Below are positions 8,889 through 16,724 of a DNA stretch of 64,000 nt, one piece after another. Both the position numbers and the translations under genes were made by a program. Location of the stretch: assembly GCA_035702665.1 (NCBI GenBank), contig DASSQD010000107.1:7175-71174 (forward strand), written 5' to 3'. Under the pieces are notes generated by a model, which saw nothing but the letters and a program-made list of their open reading frames with translations, was not told the origin of the DNA and did no database searches. Every line of letters begins with the position of its first letter. Within the stretch, counting starts at the first letter, position 1. This DNA is from VBDM01 sp035702665 (lineage in GTDB: Bacteria > Pseudomonadota > Gammaproteobacteria > Burkholderiales > SG8-39).

Positions 8889-9788
8889 CTATGCTCCCAG
8901 TTCTTGTCCGGTCAGGCGGTGAAGGGCCTCCCGGTACTTCTCGGAGGTCTTGGCGATCACGTCGCCGGGCAGCCGCGGCGCGGGCGGTGTCTTGTTCCAG
9001 TCGAGCGTTTCCAGGTAGTCGCGGACGTACTGCTTGTCGAAGGACGGGGGGCTGGAGCCGGGACGGTATTCGTCGACCGGCCAGAAGCGCGAGGAATCCG
9101 CCGTCAGCGCCTCGTCGATGAGAACGAGCTTTCCGCCGGCATCGGTGCCGAACTCAAACTTTGTGTCCGCGATGATGATGCCCCGCTCCCGCGCGTAGTC
9201 AGCGGCTTCCCGATACAGCCGAATGCTCACCTCGCGCACCCTGGCGGCCAGATCCTTGCCGATCGTCTTCTCGACCTGGGCAAACGAGATGTTCTCGTCG
9301 TGGGCGCCGATCTCGGCCTTAGTCGCCGGGGTGAAGATGATCTCGGGAAGCTTGTCGGCCTGCTTGAGCCCCTTGGGCAGGGGGATGCCGCAGACTGCGC
9401 CTGTCTTCTGGTAGTCCTTCCAGCCGGAACCGATAAGATAGCCGCGCACCACGGCTTCGATCGGCAGAGGCTTGAGTTTCTTCGCCACCACCGAGCGGCC
9501 CTTCACCTGGGCGGCTTCCTCGCCACTTCGAACGACGCTGTCTGGCGTTTTGCCGTCCAGGTGGTTCGGCACGATATGCCCGAGCTTCCTGAACCAGAAG
9601 TTGGAGAGCTCGTTCAGGACCCGCCCTTTATCCGGGATCGGATCGGGCAGGACGACGTCGAACGCGGACAGGCGGTCGGTCGTCACGATGAGGAGGTGGT
9701 CGTTGCCGACCGCATACATATCGCGGACCTTGCCCCGGCCGAGCAGGGGCAGGCTCTTGATGTTCGATTCGTAGAGCGCGGTTCCCAT
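8889..9788 (-). CDS. purC: Phosphoribosylaminoimidazole-succinocarboxamide synthase
   Basis: SAICAR synthase, joining aspartate to CAIR in purine synthesis with ATP. The open frame extends far upstream, but that extension is the aldolase gene read in another frame. The ATG at 9788 (MGTALYESN) is the sensible start, giving 299 aa, the longer SAICAR synthetase type. Family segments are GRGKVRDMY at about 17-25, TTDRLSAFDVVLPDPIPDKG at about 34-53, and GKLVLIDEALTADSSRFWP at about 207-225. It begins 2 bp after the aldolase stop and ends 4 bp before purE, indicating tight operon packing. Confidence 0.97.
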   Translation of the reverse strand: MGTALYESNIKSLPLLGRGKVRDMYAVGNDHLLIVTTDRLSAFDVVLPDPIPDKGRVLNELSNFWFRKLGHIVPNHLDGKTPDSVVRSGEEAAQVKGRSVVAKKLKPLPIEAVVRGYLIGSGWKDYQKTGAVCGIPLPKGLKQADKLPEIIFTPATKAEIGAHDENISFAQVEKTIGKDLAARVREVSIRLYREAADYARERGIIIADTKFEFGTDAGGKLVLIDEALTADSSRFWPVDEYRPGSSPPSFDKQYVRDYLETLDWNKTPPAPRLPGDVIAKTSEKYREALHRLTGQELGA

Positions 9789-9790
9789 GC

Positions 9791-10816
9791 TTAGGCCGCC
9801 TGCTTCTCGAGTTCGGCCCGGTACTTGCCTTGCGAGGCGAGGCTGTTCATGCGCGCGCGATGGTGGAAGGCGCGCTGCGCCGCCGCCACGTTGCCGGGAA
9901 CGCCGCACCAAGTCCTCAGGGCGGCGTTCTGAAGAGCCCGGCTGTACGAGAACGTGAGGGGCCAGGGCAGGCCCGGCATTTTCGCCATCTCGTTCAAGTG
10001 CGCGGTCGCCGCCTCGTCGCTCTGGCCGCCGGAGAGAAACACCACCCCCGGCAGCGCCGCGGGCACCGTGCGCTTCAGGCAGCGCACCGTATCCTCGGCG
10101 ACGCGATCCACGCCGGCCTGCCTCGGGCAATCCCTGCCGGAGACGACCATGGAAGCCTTAAGAACCGTGTGCTCGAGGGACACGTTGTAGGCGCGAAGCG
10201 CCGCGAAGAGCGAACTGAGGGTCGCCTCGGTAGCCTCGTAGCAGTGTTCGATCGTATGGTCGCCGTCGAGCAGGACCTCGGGTTCCACGATAGGAACGAT
10301 CGACGCTTCCTGGCAGAGCGCGGAGTAGCGCGCCAGCGCGTGGGCATTCGCGAACAGGCAGGAGTGGCTGGGGATGCCCTTGCCGATGGTGATGACCGCG
10401 CGCCATTTGGCGAAGCGCGCGCCCAGCTTGAAATACTCCTCCAGCCTGCCGCGGAGGCCGTCCAGCCCTTCCGTAACCTTCTCGCCGGGAGACAGCGCGA
10501 GATCGTGAACCCCTTTGTCCACCTTGATGCCGGGAATGATCCCCTTGCGGGCAAGGTATTCCGGAAAGGGCTCGTCGCCCGAGACGGTGCTCTGCCGCAG
10601 CGTTTCGTCGAATAGGATCACGCCGCTCACGAACTCCTCGATCCCCTTGGTCGTGAAGAGGAGATCGCGGTACGCGCGCCGGTTCGCTTCGTTGCTTTCG
10701 ACGCCGACCGATTTGAAGCGCTTTTCGCAGGTGCCGCTCGACTCGTCAGCGGCGAGCAGGCCCTTGCCCTTCGCGACCATTGTCGCGGCGGTCTTGGAAA
10801 GCAGGTTTCGGTCCAT
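9791..10816 (-). CDS. fba: Fructose-bisphosphate aldolase, class I
   Basis: Glycolytic/gluconeogenic and Calvin-type aldolase of the Schiff-base class. The 341-residue sequence opens with a eukaryote-like class I pattern, KGKGLLAADESSGTCEKRF (residues 17-35). It also has KVDKGVHDL near 98 and the Schiff-base lysine segment LEHTVLKASMVVSG at about 214-227. No zinc-binding class II motifs are present. It sits between the isomerase-like gene and purC on the minus strand, as part of the long sugar-phosphate cluster. Identity is secure. Many Betaproteobacteria use a class II enzyme in this position, so the class I form is worth noting. Confidence 0.94.
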   Translation of the reverse strand: MDRNLLSKTAATMVAKGKGLLAADESSGTCEKRFKSVGVESNEANRRAYRDLLFTTKGIEEFVSGVILFDETLRQSTVSGDEPFPEYLARKGIIPGIKVDKGVHDLALSPGEKVTEGLDGLRGRLEEYFKLGARFAKWRAVITIGKGIPSHSCLFANAHALARYSALCQEASIVPIVEPEVLLDGDHTIEHCYEATEATLSSLFAALRAYNVSLEHTVLKASMVVSGRDCPRQAGVDRVAEDTVRCLKRTVPAALPGVVFLSGGQSDEAATAHLNEMAKMPGLPWPLTFSYSRALQNAALRTWCGVPGNVAAAQRAFHHRARMNSLASQGKYRAELEKQAA

Positions 10817-10907
10817 TGAAGATCCTTGTTACCTGGAACACTGAAGGGAAAGCTGGTGATTTTAACCGTTTAGGCTGCCGCACCGCCAAACAGGAACCGA
10901 GCGCCGG

Positions 10908-11753
10908 CTAGCAGGCGGTCTGGTGCCGCACGCGGCAAGTCGCGAGCACTTCGTCTGGATCGCGCCGCCACCAGTCCCTGGACGACAGAACCTCGACCTC
11001 GTGAAACCCGCGATACCCGACCTCCTCCATCCAGGAGCGCAACAGGGGGAGATCGATGACGCCGTCCCCCATCATCCCGCGATCCGCAACCATGTCCCTT
11101 GAGGCGGGGAGCCAATCGCTGATCTGGAACGCGAGTAGGCGCTTCTCACCGGCCCGCTCGATTTGCGCCTTCAGCTGAGGGTCCCACCAGACATGGTAGA
11201 CATCGACCGCAACGCCCAGGGACCCACCGCCGCGGTCGAGGACATCGCACAAGTCGAGCGCCTGCGCGAGCGTGTTCACGCAACCCCGACCGGCGCAATA
11301 CATCGGGTGCAGCGATTCGATCGCCAGCGGCACCCCCGCCGAGCGGGCATGATCAAGGACCTCACCGATACCGTCCCGCACCATCTCGCGCGTCCCGGTG
11401 AGGTCCTTCGACTCCTGCGGCAGAGCTCCGGCGACCAGAACCAGGCAGCGCGCTTCCAGCGTTGCGGCGTCGTCGATAGCGCGACGCGTGTCGTCGACCG
11501 CCGCTTGGCGGGCCCTGCGGTCAGCCGCGGGGAATCGCCCGCCGCCGCAGAGCCCGGTCACCGTCAGTCCACCGCCGTGGGCTGTTCTTGCCGCCTCCTT
11601 TGCACCGATCTGCACGAGCTCGTCGCGCCACAGCGAAACACCGCGAATGCGGTGACGCACGCAGCCCGAGATGATCTCGCGCAGACCCCACGTTTCCCGC
11701 ACGGTTGCGCTATTCAGAGCAAGCAGCTCGGGATCGGGCGGTGAGCTTCTCAT
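10908..11753 (-). CDS. Sugar phosphate isomerase/epimerase-like TIM-barrel protein
   Basis: A 281-residue cytosolic protein of the xylose-isomerase-like / AP endonuclease 2 superfamily. Supporting segments are LREIISGCVRHRIRGVSLW at the N-terminus, VPLAIESLHPMY near residue 143 (a metal-binding Glu in this fold), GVAVDVYHVWWDP near 180 (Asp/His ligands), AFQISDWLP near 209, and FHEVEVLS near 255. The reaction is unknown; relatives include hydroxypyruvate isomerase, myo-inosose dehydratase and epimerases. It lies 22 bp after pyk and before the aldolase on the same strand, so a sugar substrate is likely but unproven. It is an addition to the common pyk-fba order. Confidence 0.8.
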   Translation of the reverse strand: MRSSPPDPELLALNSATVRETWGLREIISGCVRHRIRGVSLWRDELVQIGAKEAARTAHGGGLTVTGLCGGGRFPAADRRARQAAVDDTRRAIDDAATLEARCLVLVAGALPQESKDLTGTREMVRDGIGEVLDHARSAGVPLAIESLHPMYCAGRGCVNTLAQALDLCDVLDRGGGSLGVAVDVYHVWWDPQLKAQIERAGEKRLLAFQISDWLPASRDMVADRGMMGDGVIDLPLLRSWMEEVGYRGFHEVEVLSSRDWWRRDPDEVLATCRVRHQTAC

Positions 11754-11775
11754 GGACCGCGACGCCAGGGCTAGC

Positions 11776-13218
11776 CTACCCCCGGCGGTGCTCGCCTACT
11801 TTTACGATCTTCATGGTGTTGGTGCCGCCGGCCTTGCCTATGGGCTCGCCGATGGTCACCACGATGAGATCGCCGTTCTGAACCACCCCGTTTTTGACCA
11901 GGACGTTCTCGGCTTCTTCCATAAGCTCCTCACGATCGTGGCCGACGTACCTGACCATCAGTGGGTAGGTGTCGCGAAACAGCGCGCAGCGGTACCGCGT
12001 CACCGTCTGCGATGTCAGCGCGTAGATGGGCACCCCGCAGTTGATTCGCGACATCCACAGGGCAGTGGAGCCGGATTCGGTGAGAGCAGCGATTGCCTTC
12101 ACCTTCAAATGGTACGCGGTGAACAACGCCGCCATCGCTATCGACTGGTCGACACGCGTGAAGACTCGATCCAGGAAGTCGCGGTCCAGAGTCACCTCGG
12201 CGGAGCTCTCCGCGACCTCGCAGATTCGACTCATGGCTGCGATCGTCTCCACCGGGTATTTGCCGCTCGCGGATTCGGCCGAAAGCATCACAGCATCGGT
12301 GCCGTCGAGCACGGCGTTCGCGACGTCGGATACTTCGGCGCGCGTGGGCCCGGGGTTCGAGATCATGGACTCCATCATCTGGGTCGCGGTGATCGTGAGC
12401 CTGTTCTGTTCCCTGGCGAGCCGGATCATGCGCTTCTGAAGCGCCGGGACCGAGGCATCGCCGACTTCCACTGCAAGGTCGCCCCGCGCCACCATGATGC
12501 CCTCGCAAGCCGACATTATGTCGATAAGAGCCCTCGTTTCGACCGCTTCCGCACGTTCTATTTTCGCTATGAGGAATGCATCTCCTCCCGCCGCGCGCAG
12601 AAGCTGCCTCGCCATGTACATGTCTGCGCTCGATTTGGGGAAGGACACCGCGAGGTAGTCAACCTTGATTCTGGCCGCGGTACGGATGTCCTCCATGTCC
12701 TTGGGGGGCAGGGCGGGAGCCGTGAGGCCGCCGCCCAGGCGGTTGATGCCTTTGTTGTTCGAGAGCACGCCACCGTGGCGCACGCGGCTGTGCACCTGGT
12801 TTCCCAATACCCGCTCGACCTCGAACACGATCTTGCCGTCGTCCAAGAGCAGTACGTCGCCGGCATGGACATCGCGCGGCAGCTCCTTGTAGTCCAGGCC
12901 GACGCATCCGTCTTCACCCAATTCGCAATCGGCGTCGAGCACGAACGCATCGCCAGGATTCAGCATGACCTTCCCGTCCTTGAACTTCCCGATCCGGATC
13001 TTCGGACCCTGTAGATCGCCCATGATGCCGACGGTGCGTCCTGTTTTTCGGCACGTTTCGCGCACCATCGCCGCGCGTCGCTCGTGATCCGCGGCCGTGC
13101 CATGCGAGAAATTCAATCGCACGATATCCACTCCGGCGAGGAACATGCGTTCCAGCGTCTCAGGATCGCTGGACGCCGGTCCGAGCGTGGCGACGATCTT
13201 GGTGCTTCTGCTCATCAA
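11776..13218 (-). CDS. pyk: Pyruvate kinase
   Basis: Last step of glycolysis, phosphoenolpyruvate plus ADP to pyruvate plus ATP. The 480-residue product shows STKIVATLGPASSDPETL at 4-21, VDIVRLNFSHG near 29, the catalytic-region DYLAVSFPKSSADM near 188, and the signature GIMVARGDLAVEVG near 238, followed by the MMESMISNPGPTRAEVSDVANAV metal/substrate region. The C-terminal allosteric domain is present (TESGSTALWMSR). It is separated from gap/pgk by the opposite-strand DGQHR gene and probably has its own promoter in 13219-13396. Confidence 0.97.
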   Translation of the reverse strand: MMSRSTKIVATLGPASSDPETLERMFLAGVDIVRLNFSHGTAADHERRAAMVRETCRKTGRTVGIMGDLQGPKIRIGKFKDGKVMLNPGDAFVLDADCELGEDGCVGLDYKELPRDVHAGDVLLLDDGKIVFEVERVLGNQVHSRVRHGGVLSNNKGINRLGGGLTAPALPPKDMEDIRTAARIKVDYLAVSFPKSSADMYMARQLLRAAGGDAFLIAKIERAEAVETRALIDIMSACEGIMVARGDLAVEVGDASVPALQKRMIRLAREQNRLTITATQMMESMISNPGPTRAEVSDVANAVLDGTDAVMLSAESASGKYPVETIAAMSRICEVAESSAEVTLDRDFLDRVFTRVDQSIAMAALFTAYHLKVKAIAALTESGSTALWMSRINCGVPIYALTSQTVTRYRCALFRDTYPLMVRYVGHDREELMEEAENVLVKNGVVQNGDLIVVTIGEPIGKAGGTNTMKIVKVGEHRRG

Positions 13219-13245
13219 CCCTCCGAAAAACGGTTCTACTGAATT

Positions 13246-13276
13246 TTGGCATCCGGGGGCTACTTTCGGCTATATT
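13246..13276 (+). promoter_or_regulatory. Possible promoter for the DGQHR gene
   Basis: In the divergent pyk/DGQHR gap, TTGGCA (13246-13251) and TATATT (13271-13276) are 19 bp apart on the plus strand. The spacer is long, so this is a weak call. It would leave a leader of about 110 nt before the GTG at 13397. Confidence 0.3.
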
Positions 13277-13396
13277 TCCGGTCTGCGCCAGCGGCTGAGC
13301 CCTCGACTGGAGAGCTAATTAGGTCATAGCGGCGGCCTTGGGCCATGGGAAACAAGAGGGTCCAACCCCGGCCTGAAACGGTATGGGAGAACTTAC

Positions 13397-14518
13397 GTGC
13401 TTGCCACCCAGATTCGCCAGAAGGACGGAATTTTCTACTTTGGCAGCGTCCGAGCTCCCGAGCTCCTCGCCAAGGTCCGCTTCATCAGCCGCTTTTACGG
13501 TGAAGGCGAAGAAATAGCCCCCGCACGCGTCTCCCACGACGACGAAATCGCGCAGTTCATAGCCAAGATCGAGCGGACCGATCGGGCCTTCCAGAGAACG
13601 CTCTCGCGCTCCAAGGTGCGCCAGTTGAAGAACTTCTACGAAACGGCGATCACTCAGCCGCCCATTCCCGGAACGGTGCTGCTCTTCACGCCGGAAAAGC
13701 TACGCTTCCAACCCCTGAGCGGGCAAGACGGGGTGGGGCAGCTAGCCGAGCCCCAGTCGAAGTTCCTGATCATCGACGGCCAACACCGGCTCGCGGCCTT
13801 GCGCTTCTACCTCGATGAGCGGCCGGACGACGCGAAAACCATCAACGTCCCGTGCGTGATCTTCGACGGCCGGAGCGAAGATTTCGCCACCGAGATGTTC
13901 GTGATCATCAACTCCACGCCGACGCGCATCAACAAGAGCCATCTCGTGGATCTTTACGAGCGCGTCTCCTGGGCGGAGCCCCACCGCAAGTTCGCCGCGC
14001 GCCTCGTCGGAAGCCTGTACAGTGAGGGGGACAGTCCCCTGCGCTACCGCATCAACCGGCTCGGCGGACGCAGCCAGCAGGACAAATGGATCCTCCAGGC
14101 TGAACTGTTCAACGAACTGCATCGCTGGGTGAATCGCGACTGGCGCCGTATCCAGATCGCGGGCGGCAGCTCCAAGGAAGTCCCGCGCTACTACGCCATG
14201 GTGCGCGACTTTCTCAAGGTCGCCGAACGCGTCTGGGGCGAGGCCTGGGGCCACGGCAACTACATGATCACCAAACCCGTGACCCTCAAGGCAATGATCC
14301 GCGTGTGCGCCGACCTCGCGCGAGAAGACGGCGAGCCGGCCGAGGGCCGGCTCAAGCGCTGGGAAGAAAGGCTGATGCCCTGGCAGGAGCAGATGAAGGC
14401 CTTCCGCGTTGAAGGCTTCTACGAACGCTTCGCCGCCAAGGGAGAGGTGGAGCGTGTGGCGCGCGTGCACCGCGAGCTCGGGCGCGCCGCGGGAATCGAG
14501 TCCAAGCCAGCCAAGTAG
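13397..14518 (+). CDS. DGQHR-domain protein (DndB/DpdB-like superfamily)
   Basis: A 373-residue protein with the defining motif FLIIDGQHRLAAL; DGQHR is at residues 127-131. It is followed by a second family segment, FVIINSTPTRINKSHLVDLYE, near 168. DGQHR proteins include DndB, the regulator of phosphorothioate DNA modification, and DpdB of 7-deazaguanine DNA modification, but many orphan members have no known role. The GTG start is supported by GGGAGA 6 nt upstream; no in-frame ATG lies nearby. No dnd, dpd or restriction genes occur in the window. The gene is on the opposite strand inside the glycolytic cluster, between pyk and pgk. GC content looks like its neighbours, so any transfer is old. 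Function unknown. Confidence 0.82.
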   Translation: MLATQIRQKDGIFYFGSVRAPELLAKVRFISRFYGEGEEIAPARVSHDDEIAQFIAKIERTDRAFQRTLSRSKVRQLKNFYETAITQPPIPGTVLLFTPEKLRFQPLSGQDGVGQLAEPQSKFLIIDGQHRLAALRFYLDERPDDAKTINVPCVIFDGRSEDFATEMFVIINSTPTRINKSHLVDLYERVSWAEPHRKFAARLVGSLYSEGDSPLRYRINRLGGRSQQDKWILQAELFNELHRWVNRDWRRIQIAGGSSKEVPRYYAMVRDFLKVAERVWGEAWGHGNYMITKPVTLKAMIRVCADLAREDGEPAEGRLKRWEERLMPWQEQMKAFRVEGFYERFAAKGEVERVARVHRELGRAAGIESKPAK

Positions 14519-14532
14519 CCAGGTCCCCGGCG

Positions 14533-15711
14533 CTAGGTCTTGGCGCGCTGCTCCAGAATCTCGATCGCAGGCAGCTTCTTTCCCTCGAGGAACTCGAGAA
14601 ACGCCCCGCCTCCGGTAGACACGTAGGAGATTCCATTCGCGACGCCGTACTTGGCGATCGCTGCCAGCGTCTCCCCACCGCCAGCGAGCGAAAAAGCCGC
14701 TGAACCGGCGATCGCCTGGGCGATGGCCCGGGTTCCCTGCCCGAACTGCTCGAATTCGAACACGCCGACAGGGCCGTTCCAGACGATCGTTCGGGCGCCC
14801 GATAACGCTCGGACAAAGGATGCGGCGGTGTCGGGCCCGATGTCGAGAATCATGTCGTCCGGGGCGATTTCAGCAACCGCCTTGATCTCCGCCTTGGCCG
14901 TCGCTCCTATGGCCTTCGCGCACACGACGTCGGACGGCAGGGGGACATCGCCCCCTTTGGCGCGCAGGATCGCGGTGATGCGTTTCGCTTCGCCGACCAG
15001 ATCAGGCTCAACCAGGGATTTGCCGACCTTCATCCCGGCGGCGAGCATGAAAGTATTGGCGATACCGCCCCCGGGGATGAGGCGATCGACCTTCTCCGCA
15101 AGCGCGGCGAGCACCGTCAGCTTGGTGGAGACCTTGGAGCCGGCGACGATTGCGACGAACGGGCGCTCGGGGCGATCGAAGGCTTTCGAGAGCGCTTCGA
15201 TCTCCGCCGCCATGAGCGGCCCAGCACACGCGACCGGAGCGTATTTTGCGATGCCGTGCGTGGTGGCTTCAGCGCGGTGGGCGGTGCCAAAGGCGTCGTT
15301 GACGTAGATGTCGCACATCGCGGCGATCTTCTTCGCCAGGGCGTCGTCGTCCTTTTTCTCGCCCTTGTTAAAGCGGCAGTTCTCGAGGAGCACCACCTGC
15401 CCCGGTTCAACGGACACGCCACCCACCCAGTCGCGCTTGAGCGGCACTTCCGTGCCGAGGAGCGCCGAAAGGTGCCGGGCGACCGGCGCGAGGGACTCCT
15501 TTTCGTCGAATTGGCCCTCGGTCGGGCGGCCAAGATGCGAGGCGAGCATCAAGCGGGCGCCGCCGGCCAGGGCATCCTTGATGCCGGGCAGCGAGGCGCG
15601 GATGCGCGTATCGTCGGCGAGCTTGCCGTCCAGGATCGGAACGTTGAAATCGACACGCATGAAGACTCGCTTGCCGCGCAAGTCGAGCCCCGACATCTTG
15701 AGAACAGGCAT
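14533..15711 (-). CDS. pgk: Phosphoglycerate kinase
   Basis: Interconverts 1,3-bisphosphoglycerate and 3-phosphoglycerate with ATP/ADP. The ATG at 15711 (MPVLKMSGLD, 392 aa) is preferred over the longer frame. Its A is the last base of the gap TAA (TAATG), so translation is coupled. Visible motifs are KRVFMRVDFNVPI near residue 13, LASHLGRPTEG near 56, RPFVAIVAGSKVSTKL near 189, and the C-terminal nucleotide-binding WNGPVGVFEFEQF near 320 plus STGGGAFLEFLEG near 366. It is the last gene of the tkt-gap-pgk run and ends 14 bp from the convergent DGQHR gene. Confidence 0.97.
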   Translation of the reverse strand: MPVLKMSGLDLRGKRVFMRVDFNVPILDGKLADDTRIRASLPGIKDALAGGARLMLASHLGRPTEGQFDEKESLAPVARHLSALLGTEVPLKRDWVGGVSVEPGQVVLLENCRFNKGEKKDDDALAKKIAAMCDIYVNDAFGTAHRAEATTHGIAKYAPVACAGPLMAAEIEALSKAFDRPERPFVAIVAGSKVSTKLTVLAALAEKVDRLIPGGGIANTFMLAAGMKVGKSLVEPDLVGEAKRITAILRAKGGDVPLPSDVVCAKAIGATAKAEIKAVAEIAPDDMILDIGPDTAASFVRALSGARTIVWNGPVGVFEFEQFGQGTRAIAQAIAGSAAFSLAGGGETLAAIAKYGVANGISYVSTGGGAFLEFLEGKKLPAIEILEQRAKT

Positions 15712-16724
15712 TACTTGGCGCTCATCAGCGCGGCGGCCACATCCAGCATTCGGTTGCTGAATCCCCACTCGTTGTCGTACCAGGAAAAGACCTTTACGAG
15801 CGTGCCCTCGGACACCTTGGTCAGCGTCGCGTCGAACACCGAGGAGGCGGGATTGTGATTGAAGTCGGTCGAAACGAGGGGTTCCTTGCTGTATTCGAAG
15901 ACGCCCTTTAGGTCGGTTTCGGAGGCCTGCTTCGCGGCTTTATTGACCTCGTCGACGCTGGTCGCCCGCTTGGCGATGAACGAGAGGTCGACGATCGACA
16001 CGTTGATGGTCGGTACCCGAATCGACAAGCCGTCGAGCTTGCCATTCAAGTGTGGGAGCACCAAACCTACCGCCGCGGCGGCACCGGTTCTCGTGGGTAT
16101 CATGTTCATGCTCGCCGATCGCGCGCGGCGCAGGTCCTCGTGATAGACGTCGGTGAGGACCTGGTCGTTGGTATAGCTGTGTATCGTCGTCATGAGGCCG
16201 CTTACTACTCCGATCCGGTCATCGAGCGCTTTGACCAGCGGAGCGAGGCAGTTGGTAGTGCATGAGGCGTTCGAGATCACTGTGTGCGCTGCCTTCAGCG
16301 TATTGTGATTCACGCCGTACACGACGGTTGCGTCCACGTCCTTGGCGCCCGGCGCCGAGATGACGACCTTCTTCGCGCCGGCAGCGAGGTGCGCCGATGC
16401 CTTTTCCTTGCTCGCAAAGAGCCCGGTGCACTCCAGGACAAGATCGACCTTGAGGTCCTTCCACGGCAGCTCGGCGGGATTGCGCTTGGCGCAGACCTGG
16501 ATGCGGTCGCCGTTCACGACCATTGCCTCGCCCTGCACGGCCACCGTACCGTGGAATTTCCCGTGCACCGTGTCGTAGCGCGTGAGGTGCGCGTTGGTTT
16601 CCGCGTTGCCCAAGTCGTTGATGGCCACGAACTGGAGGCCGTGGCGCTTCCCCGACTCATAGTAGGCACGCAGGATGTTGCGGCCGATGCGGCCATAGCC
16701 GTTGATCGCGACTCGAATACTCAT
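15711..16724 (-). CDS. gap: Glyceraldehyde-3-phosphate dehydrogenase, type I
   Basis: NAD(P)-dependent oxidation of glyceraldehyde 3-phosphate. I set the start at the ATG at 16724 (MSIRVAINGYGRIGRN, 337 aa), preceded by GGAAGGAG; the longer upstream frame is the transketolase gene read out of frame. The catalytic cysteine lies in ISNASCTTNCLAPL near residue 150. The NAD-binding GYGRIGRN is at 8-15 and the C-terminal SWYDNEWGFSNRM is present. The ATG overlaps the tkt stop as ATGA, and its own stop overlaps pgk, so tkt, gap and pgk form a tightly coupled operon. Confidence 0.97.
   Translation of the reverse strand: MSIRVAINGYGRIGRNILRAYYESGKRHGLQFVAINDLGNAETNAHLTRYDTVHGKFHGTVAVQGEAMVVNGDRIQVCAKRNPAELPWKDLKVDLVLECTGLFASKEKASAHLAAGAKKVVISAPGAKDVDATVVYGVNHNTLKAAHTVISNASCTTNCLAPLVKALDDRIGVVSGLMTTIHSYTNDQVLTDVYHEDLRRARSASMNMIPTRTGAAAAVGLVLPHLNGKLDGLSIRVPTINVSIVDLSFIAKRATSVDEVNKAAKQASETDLKGVFEYSKEPLVSTDFNHNPASSVFDATLTKVSEGTLVKVFSWYDNEWGFSNRMLDVAAALMSAK

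Noticed and set aside
7562..9794. Long plus-strand frames (519 and 492 codons) opposite sua5, purE and purC
   Set aside because: The minus strand encodes complete enzymes with intact catalytic motifs here.
9789..10130. N-terminal extension of purC and similar extensions of rpiA, gap and pgk
   Set aside because: The extra residues are out-of-frame readings of the upstream genes; family-like sequence begins at the internal ATG.
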